The notes beneath the pieces were generated by a model. That model was given only the letters and a program-made list of their open reading frames with translations. It did no database searches and was not told where the DNA came from. A program made the position numbers and the translations under genes. Below are positions 34,858 through 44,740 of a stretch of 64,000 nucleotides of DNA, piece by piece. The stretch lies in contig CAVOJU010000002.1 of assembly GCA_963696315.1 (NCBI GenBank), forward strand, positions 1 to 64,000, given 5' to 3'. Within the stretch, counting starts at the first letter, position 1, and the number at the start of each line of letters is the position of its first letter. Source of the DNA: CAWKEY01 sp963696315 (GTDB taxonomy: Bacteria > Pseudomonadota > Gammaproteobacteria > Methylococcales > Methylomonadaceae).

Positions 34858-35844
34858 ATGCCTAAACAAACACTACGGGGATGTATTTTTTTAATCCCGC
34901 CTTTTTTTACGCTAGTTCTGGGTAGCGTGTTATTTGAGTTGGTGGCGTTCAATTTCCCCGCCCTCAATGACGTTTTGATCACCTGTTTATCAGGACTCAA
35001 GAGAGGTGTTAGTCTCGAAATCAGGCTCAACGAGAGTAAAGCGAGGCTTTTATGGCTAACCAGTGTCAATGTGTATTTTTTAATATGTGCCGGTTTTGCC
35101 TCCTTCATTTGGCATGCGTTCCGCCATTCTGCGCTGGACGGAAAATTACTTGTTTATATCGGATTCGCCTTGTTATTTTCATTTACTGAAATGGCTTATT
35201 TGATATACATGGCTGACTCATTAACCAGCCCTCTATTGAACATTTTCGGTTTTACCTACAATGCACTTGTAGAATCGAAAATGTATAGCAGTCATGAGCT
35301 TTTAGTCATTAAAAGCACCCTGAATGTTATCAATTTTGTGGCCATTAACGTAACCCCGTTCGGTATCGTAGCCGGATGCTGCATCATGCAGAAAAGCCCC
35401 GATGACTCAATGACCAAACTGGATTTGCTGCGATACCAATCCAGACATCTAAAAGATTTATTACTGGGTGGCTCAGCCGTTATGGTGATTGGTCTTGTGC
35501 ATATGAAATTGTGGTTAAACTGGCCACTCAGTTTCATTGTTGCCGTTGAGTTGCGTAGCCAGCTGGAAATTATCACTTTAACAATCTGCCAATATTGGGG
35601 GGTCATCTATACCTTAATAATGGCCGCGCTATATATGCCGGCAGCCATCTTCCTTAGCGAAGAAGCCAGAATCGTTATAATGCAAGGTAATGATGAAGAA
35701 ATGAAAAAAAATCCTGGCCTATGGTTATCCGAAAACAAAATGTTGATTTCGCCTACGGGTCAACTACCACAATTAGTGACCATCCTCACGCCCATGCTGG
35801 TAGGCTCATTCGGTTCTTCGTTAAGTAATTTGGTCCAGTTTTAG
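34858..35844 (+). CDS. Unrecognised multi-pass membrane protein
   Basis: About 328 residues from ATG 34858 (a TTG at 34813 is further upstream). It has roughly seven hydrophobic segments, for example CIFLIPPFFTLVLGSVLF, VYFLICAGFASFIWHAF, LLVYIGFALLFSFTEMAYLI and IYTLIMAALYMPAAIFL. The C-terminus has PTGQLPQLVTILTPMLVGS. I recognise no family. It lies alone between the CorC-like gene and the glycosyltransferase. Confidence 0.5.
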   Translation: MPKQTLRGCIFLIPPFFTLVLGSVLFELVAFNFPALNDVLITCLSGLKRGVSLEIRLNESKARLLWLTSVNVYFLICAGFASFIWHAFRHSALDGKLLVYIGFALLFSFTEMAYLIYMADSLTSPLLNIFGFTYNALVESKMYSSHELLVIKSTLNVINFVAINVTPFGIVAGCCIMQKSPDDSMTKLDLLRYQSRHLKDLLLGGSAVMVIGLVHMKLWLNWPLSFIVAVELRSQLEIITLTICQYWGVIYTLIMAALYMPAAIFLSEEARIVIMQGNDEEMKKNPGLWLSENKMLISPTGQLPQLVTILTPMLVGSFGSSLSNLVQF

Positions 35845-35949
35845 CGCTAAAATATGGAAAACGGCCTCTACTGAAAAAAATGCAATTTTGAGCCCTTAGC
35901 ATGGAATCTCCAGAGTAATCACACTGACTCCCGCAACTGCACACCACAC

Positions 35950-37217
35950 ATGAAAATCGGCATACAAACCTGGGGTTCCAACGGCGATATTCGCCCGATG
36001 CTGGCTTTGGCGGACGGCCTGAAAAAGGCGGGGCACGAAGTAACGCTGGTGGTGAGCAGCATTGACAACCAGAGTTATCAGGGCATCAGCAAGCAGCTGG
36101 GCATTTGCTATCGGCAATTGCCGGAACATATTGATTTCGACATGCAGGGTTTTGCCCAGCGTTCGTTTCGAATGCATCCTCTGCAATGGCTGCGGGGATT
36201 GCTGGACGAGGCCTTCTTTCCCAGTGAAGCAAGCATTTATCAAGCTGCCCAGCAATTAGTGCGCGACAACGATTATGTGATCGGGCATCATTTTCTGTAT
36301 CCCCTGAAACTGGCCGCGTTACAACAGGAAAAACCGTTTTTCAGTGTGACGCTTTGCCATGCGGCGATTCCAACGCCTGCGCTGCCGCCGTTCAGCTTTC
36401 CGAATTTTGGCCGCTTTGCCAACAAGCTGGCCTGGAAAGCACTCGACGCGGCATTCAATTGGGCGCTGAAAAAGCCGCTGACGCGTTTGTGGATTGAAGC
36501 CGGCGAAACCCCTCCGGCCAATACCCTGACCGAACTGTTAACTTCGCAAAAACTGGATCTGGTTGCCGTCGATCCGTCTTTTGTCAATTTAACGAGCAAT
36601 GGTCTGCCAACCATCAGATCTGCGGCTTTTTGAATTTAACCGAAGATGCGCAGCATTGGGCTATTCCCTCAGATCTGGCCGCGTTTCTCGATGCCGGCGA
36701 GCCGCCGGTTTATATGACTTTCGGCAGCTTGCAGCAGGCCGTTCCCGACTGGAGCATGGATTTATTCCTGGAAGCCGCTGGTTTGGCCGGTTGCCGGGCC
36801 ATTCTTCAAACCAGTTCGGATCGCTATCCAGCTGGCAGCCAGCTCGATCAGCTGTACTTTATCGGCAAACATCCACATCAACCGTTGTTTTCAAAATGCG
36901 CGGCGGTCGTTCATCACGGCGGCGCGGGTACAAGCCATGCCGCTACACGGGCCGGCTGTCCATCCGTGGTGGTGCCGTTTATGGATGAGCAATTGTTCTG
37001 GGCGCGGCAATTACAAAGCCTGGGCCTGGCCGGCGATCCTCTGCCGGCGAAGAAAGTTACTGCGCAGTTGCTGGCCAAGGCCATCCGGACGGTATTAGTC
37101 ACAAAGAGCATGCAGGAAAAAACCCGGGGAGCCGGCCAAACTCTGCAATCCCACGACGGCGTGGCCTCGGCCGTGCGTTTGCTGACCTTGCGACAGACTC
37201 AAAACGAGCCTTCATAG
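35950..37217 (+). pseudogene. MGT/UGT-type glycosyltransferase, frameshifted
   Basis: The N-terminal frame starts MKIGIQTWGSNGDIRPMLAL, a GT-B acceptor domain opening like those of macrolide, sterol and carotenoid glucosyltransferases. A one-base deletion near 36595-36602 breaks it. The second frame continues NHQICGFLNL, PPVYMTFGSLQ, and the sugar-nucleotide motif VHHGGAGTSHAATRAGCPSV, with QLFWARQLQSLGL. Full length about 420 residues. The acceptor is not predictable. Its position 3.5 kb from a sterol desaturase-family gene is suggestive but not proof of a shared lipid pathway. Confidence 0.8.
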
Positions 37218-37289
37218 GGCCTAAAAAATTTGACTTATGGATTTGGCTTGCCTATTTTCGCCAAATGGCTGTCATAAAGGGCGGACAAT

Positions 37290-38087
37290 ATGAAACCGGA
37301 ATACACCGCCGCGTTTCGATTTTACGCGGAACTGAACGATTTTCTTGCACCGGCGCAACGCCAGCGGTCGCTGCCCTATCGCTTCAGCGGCCATCCGGGG
37401 ATCAAGGATCCCATCGAAGTGTTCGGCGTCCCGCACACCGAGGTTGAACTGATCATCGTCAATGGTCAGCCGGTGGGATTCGACTATCAGCTGCAAACCG
37501 GCGACCGTGTCGCCGTCTACCCCGTTTTCGAAAGCCTGGACATCAGCCCCTTGCTCAAACTGCGCGAAAAACCCTTGCGTAATCCCCGCTTCATCTTGGA
37601 CGTGAATCTGGGCAAACTCGCCAAACGCATGCGCTTGTTGGGTTTCGACTGTCTCTATCGCAACGACTATCGGGATGCGGAAGTGGTCAATATCGCAGTG
37701 AACGAACAGCGCATCGTGCTGACCCGAGACCGCCGTCTCTTGTATGCCAAACATATCAGCCACGGCTACTGGGTACGTGCGGTCGACGTCTACAGCCAGG
37801 TCGATGAAGTCCTGCGCCGTTTCGACCTGTACAGCTCGATTCAGCCTTTTGCCCGCTGCCTGGTTTGCAACGGCGTGCTGGCGCCGGTCGCCAAGGCGGA
37901 TATTCTGGAGCGTCTTGAACCCAAGACGCGTCTTTACTACGAAGATTTTTACCGATGCACCGATTGCCAGCGAATCTACTGGGAAGGCTCGCACATGCAG
38001 GATATGCGGCAACGCTGCGCCGGGTTTCTGGCCCCGCACAATGGAAACCGCGGTATTTCCGGTCTTTCCCGCAGCAACGCGTCATGA
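37290..38087 (+). CDS. Mut7-C RNase-domain protein with N-terminal ubiquitin-like domain
   Basis: 265 residues. The first 80 form a ThiS/MoaD-like ubiquitin fold (VELIIVNGQPVGFDYQLQTG). The Mut7-C PIN-like domain follows: FILDVNLGKLAKRMRLLGFD near 103, DYRDAEV, and VLTRDRRLL with the acidic catalytic residues. The tail is a zinc ribbon, CLVCNGVL near 192 and CTDCQRIYWEGSH near 230. This domain order is well known in bacteria, and the protein is thought to be an RNase, but the substrate is unknown. It is intact and probably in one transcript with the DUF72 gene. Confidence 0.85.
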   Translation: MKPEYTAAFRFYAELNDFLAPAQRQRSLPYRFSGHPGIKDPIEVFGVPHTEVELIIVNGQPVGFDYQLQTGDRVAVYPVFESLDISPLLKLREKPLRNPRFILDVNLGKLAKRMRLLGFDCLYRNDYRDAEVVNIAVNEQRIVLTRDRRLLYAKHISHGYWVRAVDVYSQVDEVLRRFDLYSSIQPFARCLVCNGVLAPVAKADILERLEPKTRLYYEDFYRCTDCQRIYWEGSHMQDMRQRCAGFLAPHNGNRGISGLSRSNAS

Positions 38088-38169
38088 CGAATGCGCGTCT
38101 GAGCCTGGAACTGTTACTGTTCGCGCCGGCCAGACTGAAACCGATGATTGGCATAGAAGGGTTAAAGCA

Positions 38170-38901
38170 GTGACTCAGCTTTATATCGGCACCAGCGGCT
38201 GGAGTTATCAGCATTGGCAAGACTGTTTTTACAGCGGAATCGCGCGAAAAGACTGGCTGAAATTCTACGCAACCCACTTTTCAGCCGTAGAAATCAACGG
38301 CACATTCTATCGCTTGCAGAGTCCGGATACGTTCAGCCGTTGGTATGATGAAACACCGGCAACATTCAGATTTGTACTAAAAGCCCATCGCTACCTGACG
38401 CATAACAAAAAATTACTCGATCCGGCGGCTTCCGTGCTGATTGAGAAAAATCATGCCCTGGCGCTGCAGGAAAAACTGGTTGCGGTATTGTGGCAGTTGC
38501 CTGCAGCATTGCCGAAAAACCTGCCCAGACTGAAAACATTTTTACAAGCCTTGCAGCAGTGGCCTGAAGTGCGCCACATCGTGGAATTCAGGCACCGCTC
38601 CTGGTTCGATGATGAAACGGCGGACTGCCTGGCTGAAGCTGCCATCGCTAATTGCATATCCGATGCCAATAACTGGCCGCTATGGCAGCAAGTGACCACG
38701 GATCTCGTTTATATTCGTTTACATGGCCATACATGGACCTACGCCTCGCCTTACAATTCTTCCGAATTGGCACAATGGGCTGAACGCATGGCTAATTGGT
38801 TGAAACAGCGCAAACAGGTACATGTCTATTTTGATAATGATGCCGAATGCGCGGCGCCATTTAACGCCCTGGAACTGAAAGCCCTGTTTCAAAAAGAATG
38901 A
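38170..38901 (+). CDS. DUF72 (YecE-like) protein
   Basis: 243 residues from GTG 38170, the first codon before the conserved TQLYIGTSGWSYQHW; AGAAGGG precedes it. The family TIM-barrel motifs FYATHFSAVEINGTFYRL, LKAHRYLTH, IVEFRHRSWF and YIRLHGH are present. DUF72 proteins have an unknown activity. It follows the Mut7-C gene by 82 bases on the same strand. Confidence 0.85.
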   Translation: MTQLYIGTSGWSYQHWQDCFYSGIARKDWLKFYATHFSAVEINGTFYRLQSPDTFSRWYDETPATFRFVLKAHRYLTHNKKLLDPAASVLIEKNHALALQEKLVAVLWQLPAALPKNLPRLKTFLQALQQWPEVRHIVEFRHRSWFDDETADCLAEAAIANCISDANNWPLWQQVTTDLVYIRLHGHTWTYASPYNSSELAQWAERMANWLKQRKQVHVYFDNDAECAAPFNALELKALFQKE

Positions 38902-38904
38902 CAT

Positions 38905-39222
38905 CAGCCTTATGATGGCGTTGAACCTATCAATAAGATTTGCCGGACTATACCCCTATAAACTCGACTGCCCGTAATAAATTACCCCGTTTTCCATGGC
39001 CCTTTCTGTCCTGCTTAGATATTATCATTAGTCAGTCGGCATCAAGGTAACCACCCTCCGCATCCCGGGGCTGATATGACGCGGCCGTCGCAGGGCCCTG
39101 GCCAGAAATTTTCCCGCTTTCGAAAGTCTGGCCAGCTCCTGATAAAATGAATTTCACAGCCCTCGACTGCGGCAATAAAATCGTGATTTTTCCGGAATCA
39201 CCCGCACTACAGCCGTGATGCT
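38905..39222. other. Intergenic region between convergent genes with a 9-bp inverted repeat
   Basis: CTGGCCAGA (39098-39106) and TCTGGCCAG (39127-39135) form a perfect stem around a 20-base loop. No T-run follows, so it is only a candidate structural signal. No gene is apparent. Confidence 0.4.
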
Positions 39223-39570
39223 TTACAGGCCATGCGTTTTGACATCACCGCGCTGAACGCGGGCGTAATCTTCGAGCTGTCTTCTCGCTGCGTCAAAAGC
39301 ATCACGGATCGCTACGTAAACATCTTCATAGGCCTTGTTGTCATGATGCTCGCGGCTGATCACCAACTCCTTGTGCGGGGTAGTGATGTCGATGCGGATA
39401 TGGTAATGATTACCCTGGTGATGATGGTGGTGTTCCGCTTCCACCGCCACCCTGCAACTCATGATATGCGAGTGAAATTTATCCAGCTTTTCGACTTTTT
39501 CACGGATTTTAGCCTCTACAGCCTCGGACTTGGGTATCCCGTGAAACGTTATTTGTAATGGTATTTGCAT
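39223..39570 (-). CDS. hpf: Ribosome hibernation promoting factor / RaiA-type protein
   Basis: 115 residues from MQIPLQ at 39570; the start at 39588 adds six unlikely residues. The fold is recognisable from LQITFHGIPKSEAVEAKIRE, VRIDITTPHKEL-type strands and YEDVYVAIRDAFDAARRQLED. Such proteins bind the 30S decoding centre and silence ribosomes in stationary phase. The stretch EHHHHHQGNHYH in the middle strand is unusually histidine-rich. The gene stands alone and is convergent with the DUF72 gene. Confidence 0.85.
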   Translation of the reverse strand: MQIPLQITFHGIPKSEAVEAKIREKVEKLDKFHSHIMSCRVAVEAEHHHHHQGNHYHIRIDITTPHKELVISREHHDNKAYEDVYVAIRDAFDAARRQLEDYARVQRGDVKTHGL

Positions 39571-39954
39571 ATTGATTCTCCTCCACAATTAATCGCCAAC
39601 AAAAGGCCAGCAAACCCACTCGATCTTCCGCGTGCTGAGCGCCTTTTGTACCCTGTGTTACATTAAATTTCAGCTTCTGCTGCTTAGCCGGAATTCTCGG
39701 CCTTGAAATTGTCACCATATACAAATTTCAGCAGCAGCATAATTGGTATAAACACCTATGCTCTCTTCGTTTGCATCGTTCAAACCAAGCCAGCTTCGAA
39801 TAACGCCTTCATTTCAGATGACGTCCAGTCAACATCAGTTTTCAGCTGAAACCGCTGCGGCAAGGTCAGTGAATGATAAGATATCCACCCTTTCGAAGTC
39901 GAGCCTGATGCAAGCCATGCCAAACCAGCGCAGTCTCCACAGACATCGGTACTT

Positions 39955-40389
39955 TCAAGCTCTTATCGCGATGCCATCGGCCTGGTTATTCCGACCGGCT
40001 ATTCGTTTAATCTGGATGGAACCTCGATTTACCTGACGATGGCCGCCATTTTCGTGGCCCAGGCTACCAATACGCCGCTCACTCTGGAGCAGAAAGTGAC
40101 CATCCTCGGCGTTTTATTGCTGACTTCAAAAGGCGCGTTGGGCGTGACCGGCAGCGGTTTTGTCACTTTGACCGCCACACTTTCAGTCATTACCACCATT
40201 CCTGTGGCAGGATTGGCGCTGATTCTGGGCATCGACCACTTCATGTCCGAAGCCCATGCACTGACAATTCTGATCGGCAACGGCGTAGCCACGATTGTGG
40301 TTGCAAAATGGGAAAAGGAACTTTCTGAAACACAATTGGCTTCCGCGCTAAGCCCGCTCTTTCATCAGTCCAAAGCGCCGCACAGATAA
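39955..40389 (+). pseudogene. Dicarboxylate/Na+ or H+ symporter (DctA/GltP family), C-terminal remnant
   Basis: The frame reads GLVIPTGYSFNLDGTSIYLT, then LTSKGALGVTGSGFVTLTAT, IPVAGLALILGIDHFMSEA and GNGVATIVVAKWE, the last transmembrane segments, the second re-entrant hairpin and the substrate motifs of the DAACS family. About 140 of some 430 residues remain; the N-terminal two thirds are absent, and the preceding 200 bases are not recognisable. So it is a deletion remnant. Start shown is the beginning of recognisable coding sequence. Confidence 0.75.
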
Positions 40390-40584
40390 GTCCAAGACAT
40401 TGTTATAGCGGTAAAGCCAAGGTGGCATTGACCGCGCGGTAGACTGCAAGTTGTCAATACGCAATCAAGCCAGATTGACGACTCCTTAAGATTAGGGGCA
40501 TTATTGCTTATGAGCCACACCAGACAATGGCTAATAAACCCAAGTCATTCAATGCTTACTACTGTTCCTGATAACTGGATACTT

Positions 40585-41229
40585 ATGCGCAATCGAATTA
40601 AACAATATTCTACCTTTGGCTTACTTTTAATATTGCTCGGTTTAATGCCTGCTACAAACGGGATGGCAGACAATTTGCTGCTTCCGCAGCAGGTAATAGA
40701 AAACGTTTCGTCACAATTACAGCAAAAAATGAAAGATAAAGCCTTTACCAGCGACTTTGCTCGAGTTAACCGGTTTGTTAACGGCGTTATTTACCCGCAT
40801 ACGGATTTCAACCAGATTGCACCCTTAGTGCTGGGAAAACACTGGAGAACAGCAACGGCTGGAGAACAGACGCGTTTTAAACAGGAGTTTCAGACGCTGT
40901 TGATACGAATCTATTCCAGAGCATTTGTGGAGTATAACGACTGGTCAATACGCTTCCGGCCTTTTGACATGCCCAGTGCAGCCACAAAAGTCATGGTCAG
41001 AACTGAAGTTCTGCAACCCGGCCGCCAGCCTGTTGAGGTCAGTTACCGGATGTTCCTGAGTAAGGGCGAATGGAAAGTCTACGATATTATCATTGACGGC
41101 GTGAGTCTGGTGACGAATTACCGCACAAGTTTTAACGAAGAAATTCAAAAAAAGGGTTCATTAAGCAGCGTTATAGATGATCTGGCTAAACGTAATGCCG
41201 AAGCGCTGAGTGCAAAAAGTTCCTCATGA
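40585..41229 (+). CDS. mlaC: MlaC/Ttg2D-type phospholipid-binding periplasmic protein
   Basis: 214 residues from ATG 40585, which gives a proper signal peptide (STFGLLLILLGLMPATNGMA); upstream starts add residues before it. The MlaC domain has the family pattern RVNRFVNGVIYPHTDF, LGKHWRTATAGEQTRFKQEF, LLIRIYSRAFVEY and EWKVYDIIIDGVSLVTNYR. It carries phospholipids across the periplasm between the MlaA/outer membrane and the MlaFEDB transporter. No other mla gene is nearby. Its stop overlaps the next ATG (ATGA), so it is coupled to the M48 protease. Confidence 0.85.
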   Translation: MRNRIKQYSTFGLLLILLGLMPATNGMADNLLLPQQVIENVSSQLQQKMKDKAFTSDFARVNRFVNGVIYPHTDFNQIAPLVLGKHWRTATAGEQTRFKQEFQTLLIRIYSRAFVEYNDWSIRFRPFDMPSAATKVMVRTEVLQPGRQPVEVSYRMFLSKGEWKVYDIIIDGVSLVTNYRTSFNEEIQKKGSLSSVIDDLAKRNAEALSAKSSS

Positions 41230-42174
41230 CAGCGTTCAACCACACGCTCAAAAACTTCCTGCATACCCTGGCGCTTTTTCTGTGTATGAGCATCATTTTA
41301 TCATTGCTGGGTTTTATTTTGGCCGGGGTTGAAGGTATTTTGTGGGCGGCAGTATTGGGTTTATCAATACTGGCTATTAGCCCCAGGTTATCGCCCTCTT
41401 TCATACTATCCATGTATGGAGGAAGACTGCTGTCGGCAGAGGATGCCCCTGGCCTGTATCTGATAACACGTGAGCTGGCTGAGCGGGCCAGCTTGGCCAC
41501 ACCGCCCGCACTTTATTACCTGCCCAGCCGCATCTATGAATGCCTTCTCTGTGGGCACGTCCACAAATGCGGCCATCGGATTGACTGATGCGCTGCTGAA
41601 TACACTGTCTATCCGGGAGATAATTGGCGTAGTGGCACATGAAATCAGCCACATTCAGCATAACGATGTGCGCGTGATGAGCTACGCCGATATTATCAGC
41701 CGGATTACCAACACCCTGTCTTTAACTGGTTTTTTATTGATTATTATAAATTTACCACTGTATTTTCTGGGGCTGGTAACAATTTCCTGGGTTGCATTGG
41801 GAGTGCTCATGGTGGCGCCGACCATTATAAGTTTTCTGCAGCTGTCATTATCCCGAGTGCGAGAATTTGATGCTGATCGGCAAGCGGCTTTATTGACAGG
41901 TGATCCTGAAGGTCTGGCGATGGCATTAGGTAAACTTGAGCTCTATCAATCCTCGCTTTTCGACATTCTGTTTAGCAGCGGTCATGGCGCGTCGACACCC
42001 TCAATTCTCAGGACGCATCCTGACACCGAAGCAAGAATAGAGCGCTTGTTAAGTTTAAAGGAACCTCCGAAACAGGCGCTGAACTATACACGCCAGGACA
42101 GCTTCACGATACCCGTGCACTATCAACAAGCCATTAGAAAACCCCGCTGGCATGTGGGTGGCTTCTGGTACTAA
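41226..42174 (+). pseudogene. M48-family (HtpX-like) membrane metalloprotease, frameshifted
   Basis: The first frame begins MTAFNHTLKNFLHTLALFLC with two TM helices and YGGRLLSAEDAPGLYLITREL. A one-base shift near 41529-41536 (CCGCATCTATGAATGCC) moves to the second frame: MNAFSVGTSTNAAIGLTDAL, the zinc site VVAHEISHIQHND, two more TM helices, and VREFDADRQAA, the third ligand. The C-terminus has SILRTHPDTEARIERL. The whole would be about 315 residues, a complete M48B peptidase. Coupling to mlaC suggests envelope quality control. Confidence 0.82.
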
Positions 42175-42256
42175 AGCTTGCTGTCAATCGTCGGCGCATA
42201 ATGTTCGGCCCGGAATACGCCGACAGAGTAGATTCATGGATTTTAATTGCCCCCTT

Positions 42257-44731
42257 TTAACCGCCATCATCAAAATCCATGTCAAATTCCATGTCCGCTT
42301 CAAATTTCTGACCAGTCCCCACGGCTACGTCTAATGCATCATCGACCTTTTCCAGCCAGACAAAGCTGAGTTGTTTTCTGACCGCTTCGGGTATTTCTTC
42401 AAAGTCTCTTTGATTGCGTGCGGGCAGCAGGACGGTTTTGATTCCTGCCCTGGCCGCCGCAATGACTTTTTCCTTAATGCCGCCGACCGGCAATACCAGA
42501 CCACGCAAGCTGATTTCTCCGGTCATCGCGACGTCGCTTTGCACACTCCTTTCCGAAAATGCCGAATATAAGGCGGTAAAGATGGCGACGCCGGCGCTGG
42601 GGCCATCTTTCGGTATCGCGCCCGCGGGTACGTGAATATGAATGTCGTTTTTTTCGAAAATTTCCTGGCTTAAACCCAACGCGTCTGCGTGCGATTTCAC
42701 CAGACTTAATGCCGCCTGCGCGCTTTCCTTCATGACCTCACCGAGTTGTCCGGTCAGGATCAATTTGCCGCTGCCAGCAATTCGTGTCGCTTCAATAAAC
42801 AGAATGTCGCCGCCGGCCGCAGTCCAGGCGAGACCGGTGGCAACGCCAGGCACACTGGTGCGCATGGCGACATCGCTGTCAAATTTTTTGGGGCCAAGAA
42901 TTTCCGGTATCTGCTCCGTATCAACCGCTTCCTTTGTTACCTTGCCTTCGGCAATGCGCATCGCGACCCGGCGAAATACCGACCCGATTTCCCGTTCCAG
43001 ATTTCTGCAGCCGGCCTCCCGGGTATAGTCCTGAATGATGGTTTCTATGGCCCGGTCGCTGATGCTGCATTGCTCGGGTGACAACCCGTTGGTTTGCAAT
43101 TGCCTGCCCACCAGGTAACGTCTGGCGATCTGCGCCTTTTCATCCAGGGTATAGCCGGAGAGCTCGATCACTTCCATGCGGTCGCGCAACGGAACCGGAA
43201 TGCTCTCCAGCACATTGGCCGTACCAATAAACATGACATGGCTCAGATCGAATGCGACACCGAGATAATTATCACGAAAGGTCGAATTCTGCTCGGGGTC
43301 CAGCACTTCCAGCAGCGCCGATGACGGGTCGCCCTGAATTCCCGAGCCGAGCTTGTCCAGTTCATCGAGCATAAAAACGGGATTATTGGTGCCCGCCCTG
43401 CGGATATTCTGAATGATGATGCCCGGCAGCGCGCCGATATAAGTGCGCCGGTGGCCCCTGATTTCGGCTTCATCATGCAAACCGCCCAGGCTGGCGCGGA
43501 TAAATTCGCGCCCGGTCGCGCGGGCAATACTGCGTCCCAAAGAGGTTTTGCCAACGCCTGGCGGTCCGACAAAACACAAAATCGGACTTTTTCCATTCGG
43601 ATTCAGCTTGCGTACGGCCAGAAACTCCAGGATCCGCTGCTTGATCTTGTCCAGCCCGTAATGGTCTTCATTCAGAATGTCCCTGGCATTGGCAATATCA
43701 ATAACGCCTTCGCTCGCTTTCGACCAGGGCAACTCGGTCAGCCAGTCAAGATAAGTGCGCAGCATCGAATATTCGCCGCTGGCATCCGCCATATGCTGCA
43801 ACCGGCCAAGCTCCTTACGGGCATGCTTTTCGACCTCTTCGGGCATCTTCGCGGCGCTGATGGCCTTGCTGATGTCCTCGATCTCGGCGGCAGTTTCGTC
43901 GGCTTCCCCCAATTCCTTCTGAATGGCCTTCATTTGTTCCCGCAATACATACTCGCGCTGACGTTTGCCCATGGTTTCCTGGGTCTGCTCGTTAATCTGG
44001 TTGGAAAGTTTTAAGACTTCGATGCGGTAGTTCAGTAACCCGAGCACCTTGTCAAGACGATCCTGGATGTCAAAGAGCTCAAGAATCTGTTGTTTTTCTT
44101 CAGCTTTTGAAATCAGATAGCTGGTGACCAGATCGGCCAGCAGGGACGGAGAGGAGACCGAGTGAATGGCATTTAGCAATTCGGCCGGTACTTGCCGGGA
44201 TAAATTCAGCACTTCCGCGGCCTGTTGCTTGAGTGTCAGCACGCGCGCATCAATATCCTTGGTGTTCACCTCAGGCTCGTCATACGCCGCCACACGAGCC
44301 ACCAGAAACGGGTAGCCCGGCAAAAACGCCTGGATCCGAAAGCGCTGCACACCTTGGCAAATGACATGGTGATTGCCATCGGGCCCCGTCATGTAGCGCA
44401 AGATTTCAGCCACCGTGCCCACTTTATGCAGATCTTCAGGGCCAGGTTCTTCCTCGCTGTCATGAAGCTGCAAAATCAAACCCACCGGTTTTTCCGAACG
44501 AACCGCCAATTGCACGGCGGCAACCGATGGCTTACGGCCAATCACCAGCGGCAGCACAACCTGCGGAAACAGCACCGTGCCCCGTATCGGCACGATCAGC
44601 ATGGCATCATCGGGAATAGTCGGCAATTCCTGTGGGGCTTGCTGCGGCACCGGCTCTAATTGTGTTGAAGATTCATCAGCGGAGGCATCCGATGAATCCA
44701 ACAAACTCTCTAAAATGTCCTTGATAGGCAT
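42257..44731 (-). CDS. lon: ATP-dependent protease Lon (LonA type)
   Basis: 824 residues. The N-terminal substrate domain (about 40-240) starts after LPTIPDDAMLIVPIRGTVLF. The AAA+ module has GPPGVGKTSLGRSIA near 394 and MLDELDKLG for Walker B. The protease domain has GPSAGVAIFTAL (catalytic Ser) near 716 and GGIKEKVIAAARAG (catalytic Lys). It degrades misfolded and regulatory proteins. The gene lies 9 bases behind hsp20, so it is likely a heat-shock-linked second Lon rather than the clpX-adjacent copy. Complete. Confidence 0.95.
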   Translation of the reverse strand: MPIKDILESLLDSSDASADESSTQLEPVPQQAPQELPTIPDDAMLIVPIRGTVLFPQVVLPLVIGRKPSVAAVQLAVRSEKPVGLILQLHDSEEEPGPEDLHKVGTVAEILRYMTGPDGNHHVICQGVQRFRIQAFLPGYPFLVARVAAYDEPEVNTKDIDARVLTLKQQAAEVLNLSRQVPAELLNAIHSVSSPSLLADLVTSYLISKAEEKQQILELFDIQDRLDKVLGLLNYRIEVLKLSNQINEQTQETMGKRQREYVLREQMKAIQKELGEADETAAEIEDISKAISAAKMPEEVEKHARKELGRLQHMADASGEYSMLRTYLDWLTELPWSKASEGVIDIANARDILNEDHYGLDKIKQRILEFLAVRKLNPNGKSPILCFVGPPGVGKTSLGRSIARATGREFIRASLGGLHDEAEIRGHRRTYIGALPGIIIQNIRRAGTNNPVFMLDELDKLGSGIQGDPSSALLEVLDPEQNSTFRDNYLGVAFDLSHVMFIGTANVLESIPVPLRDRMEVIELSGYTLDEKAQIARRYLVGRQLQTNGLSPEQCSISDRAIETIIQDYTREAGCRNLEREIGSVFRRVAMRIAEGKVTKEAVDTEQIPEILGPKKFDSDVAMRTSVPGVATGLAWTAAGGDILFIEATRIAGSGKLILTGQLGEVMKESAQAALSLVKSHADALGLSQEIFEKNDIHIHVPAGAIPKDGPSAGVAIFTALYSAFSERSVQSDVAMTGEISLRGLVLPVGGIKEKVIAAARAGIKTVLLPARNQRDFEEIPEAVRKQLSFVWLEKVDDALDVAVGTGQKFEADMEFDMDFDDGG

Positions 44732-44740
44732 GACAACCCT

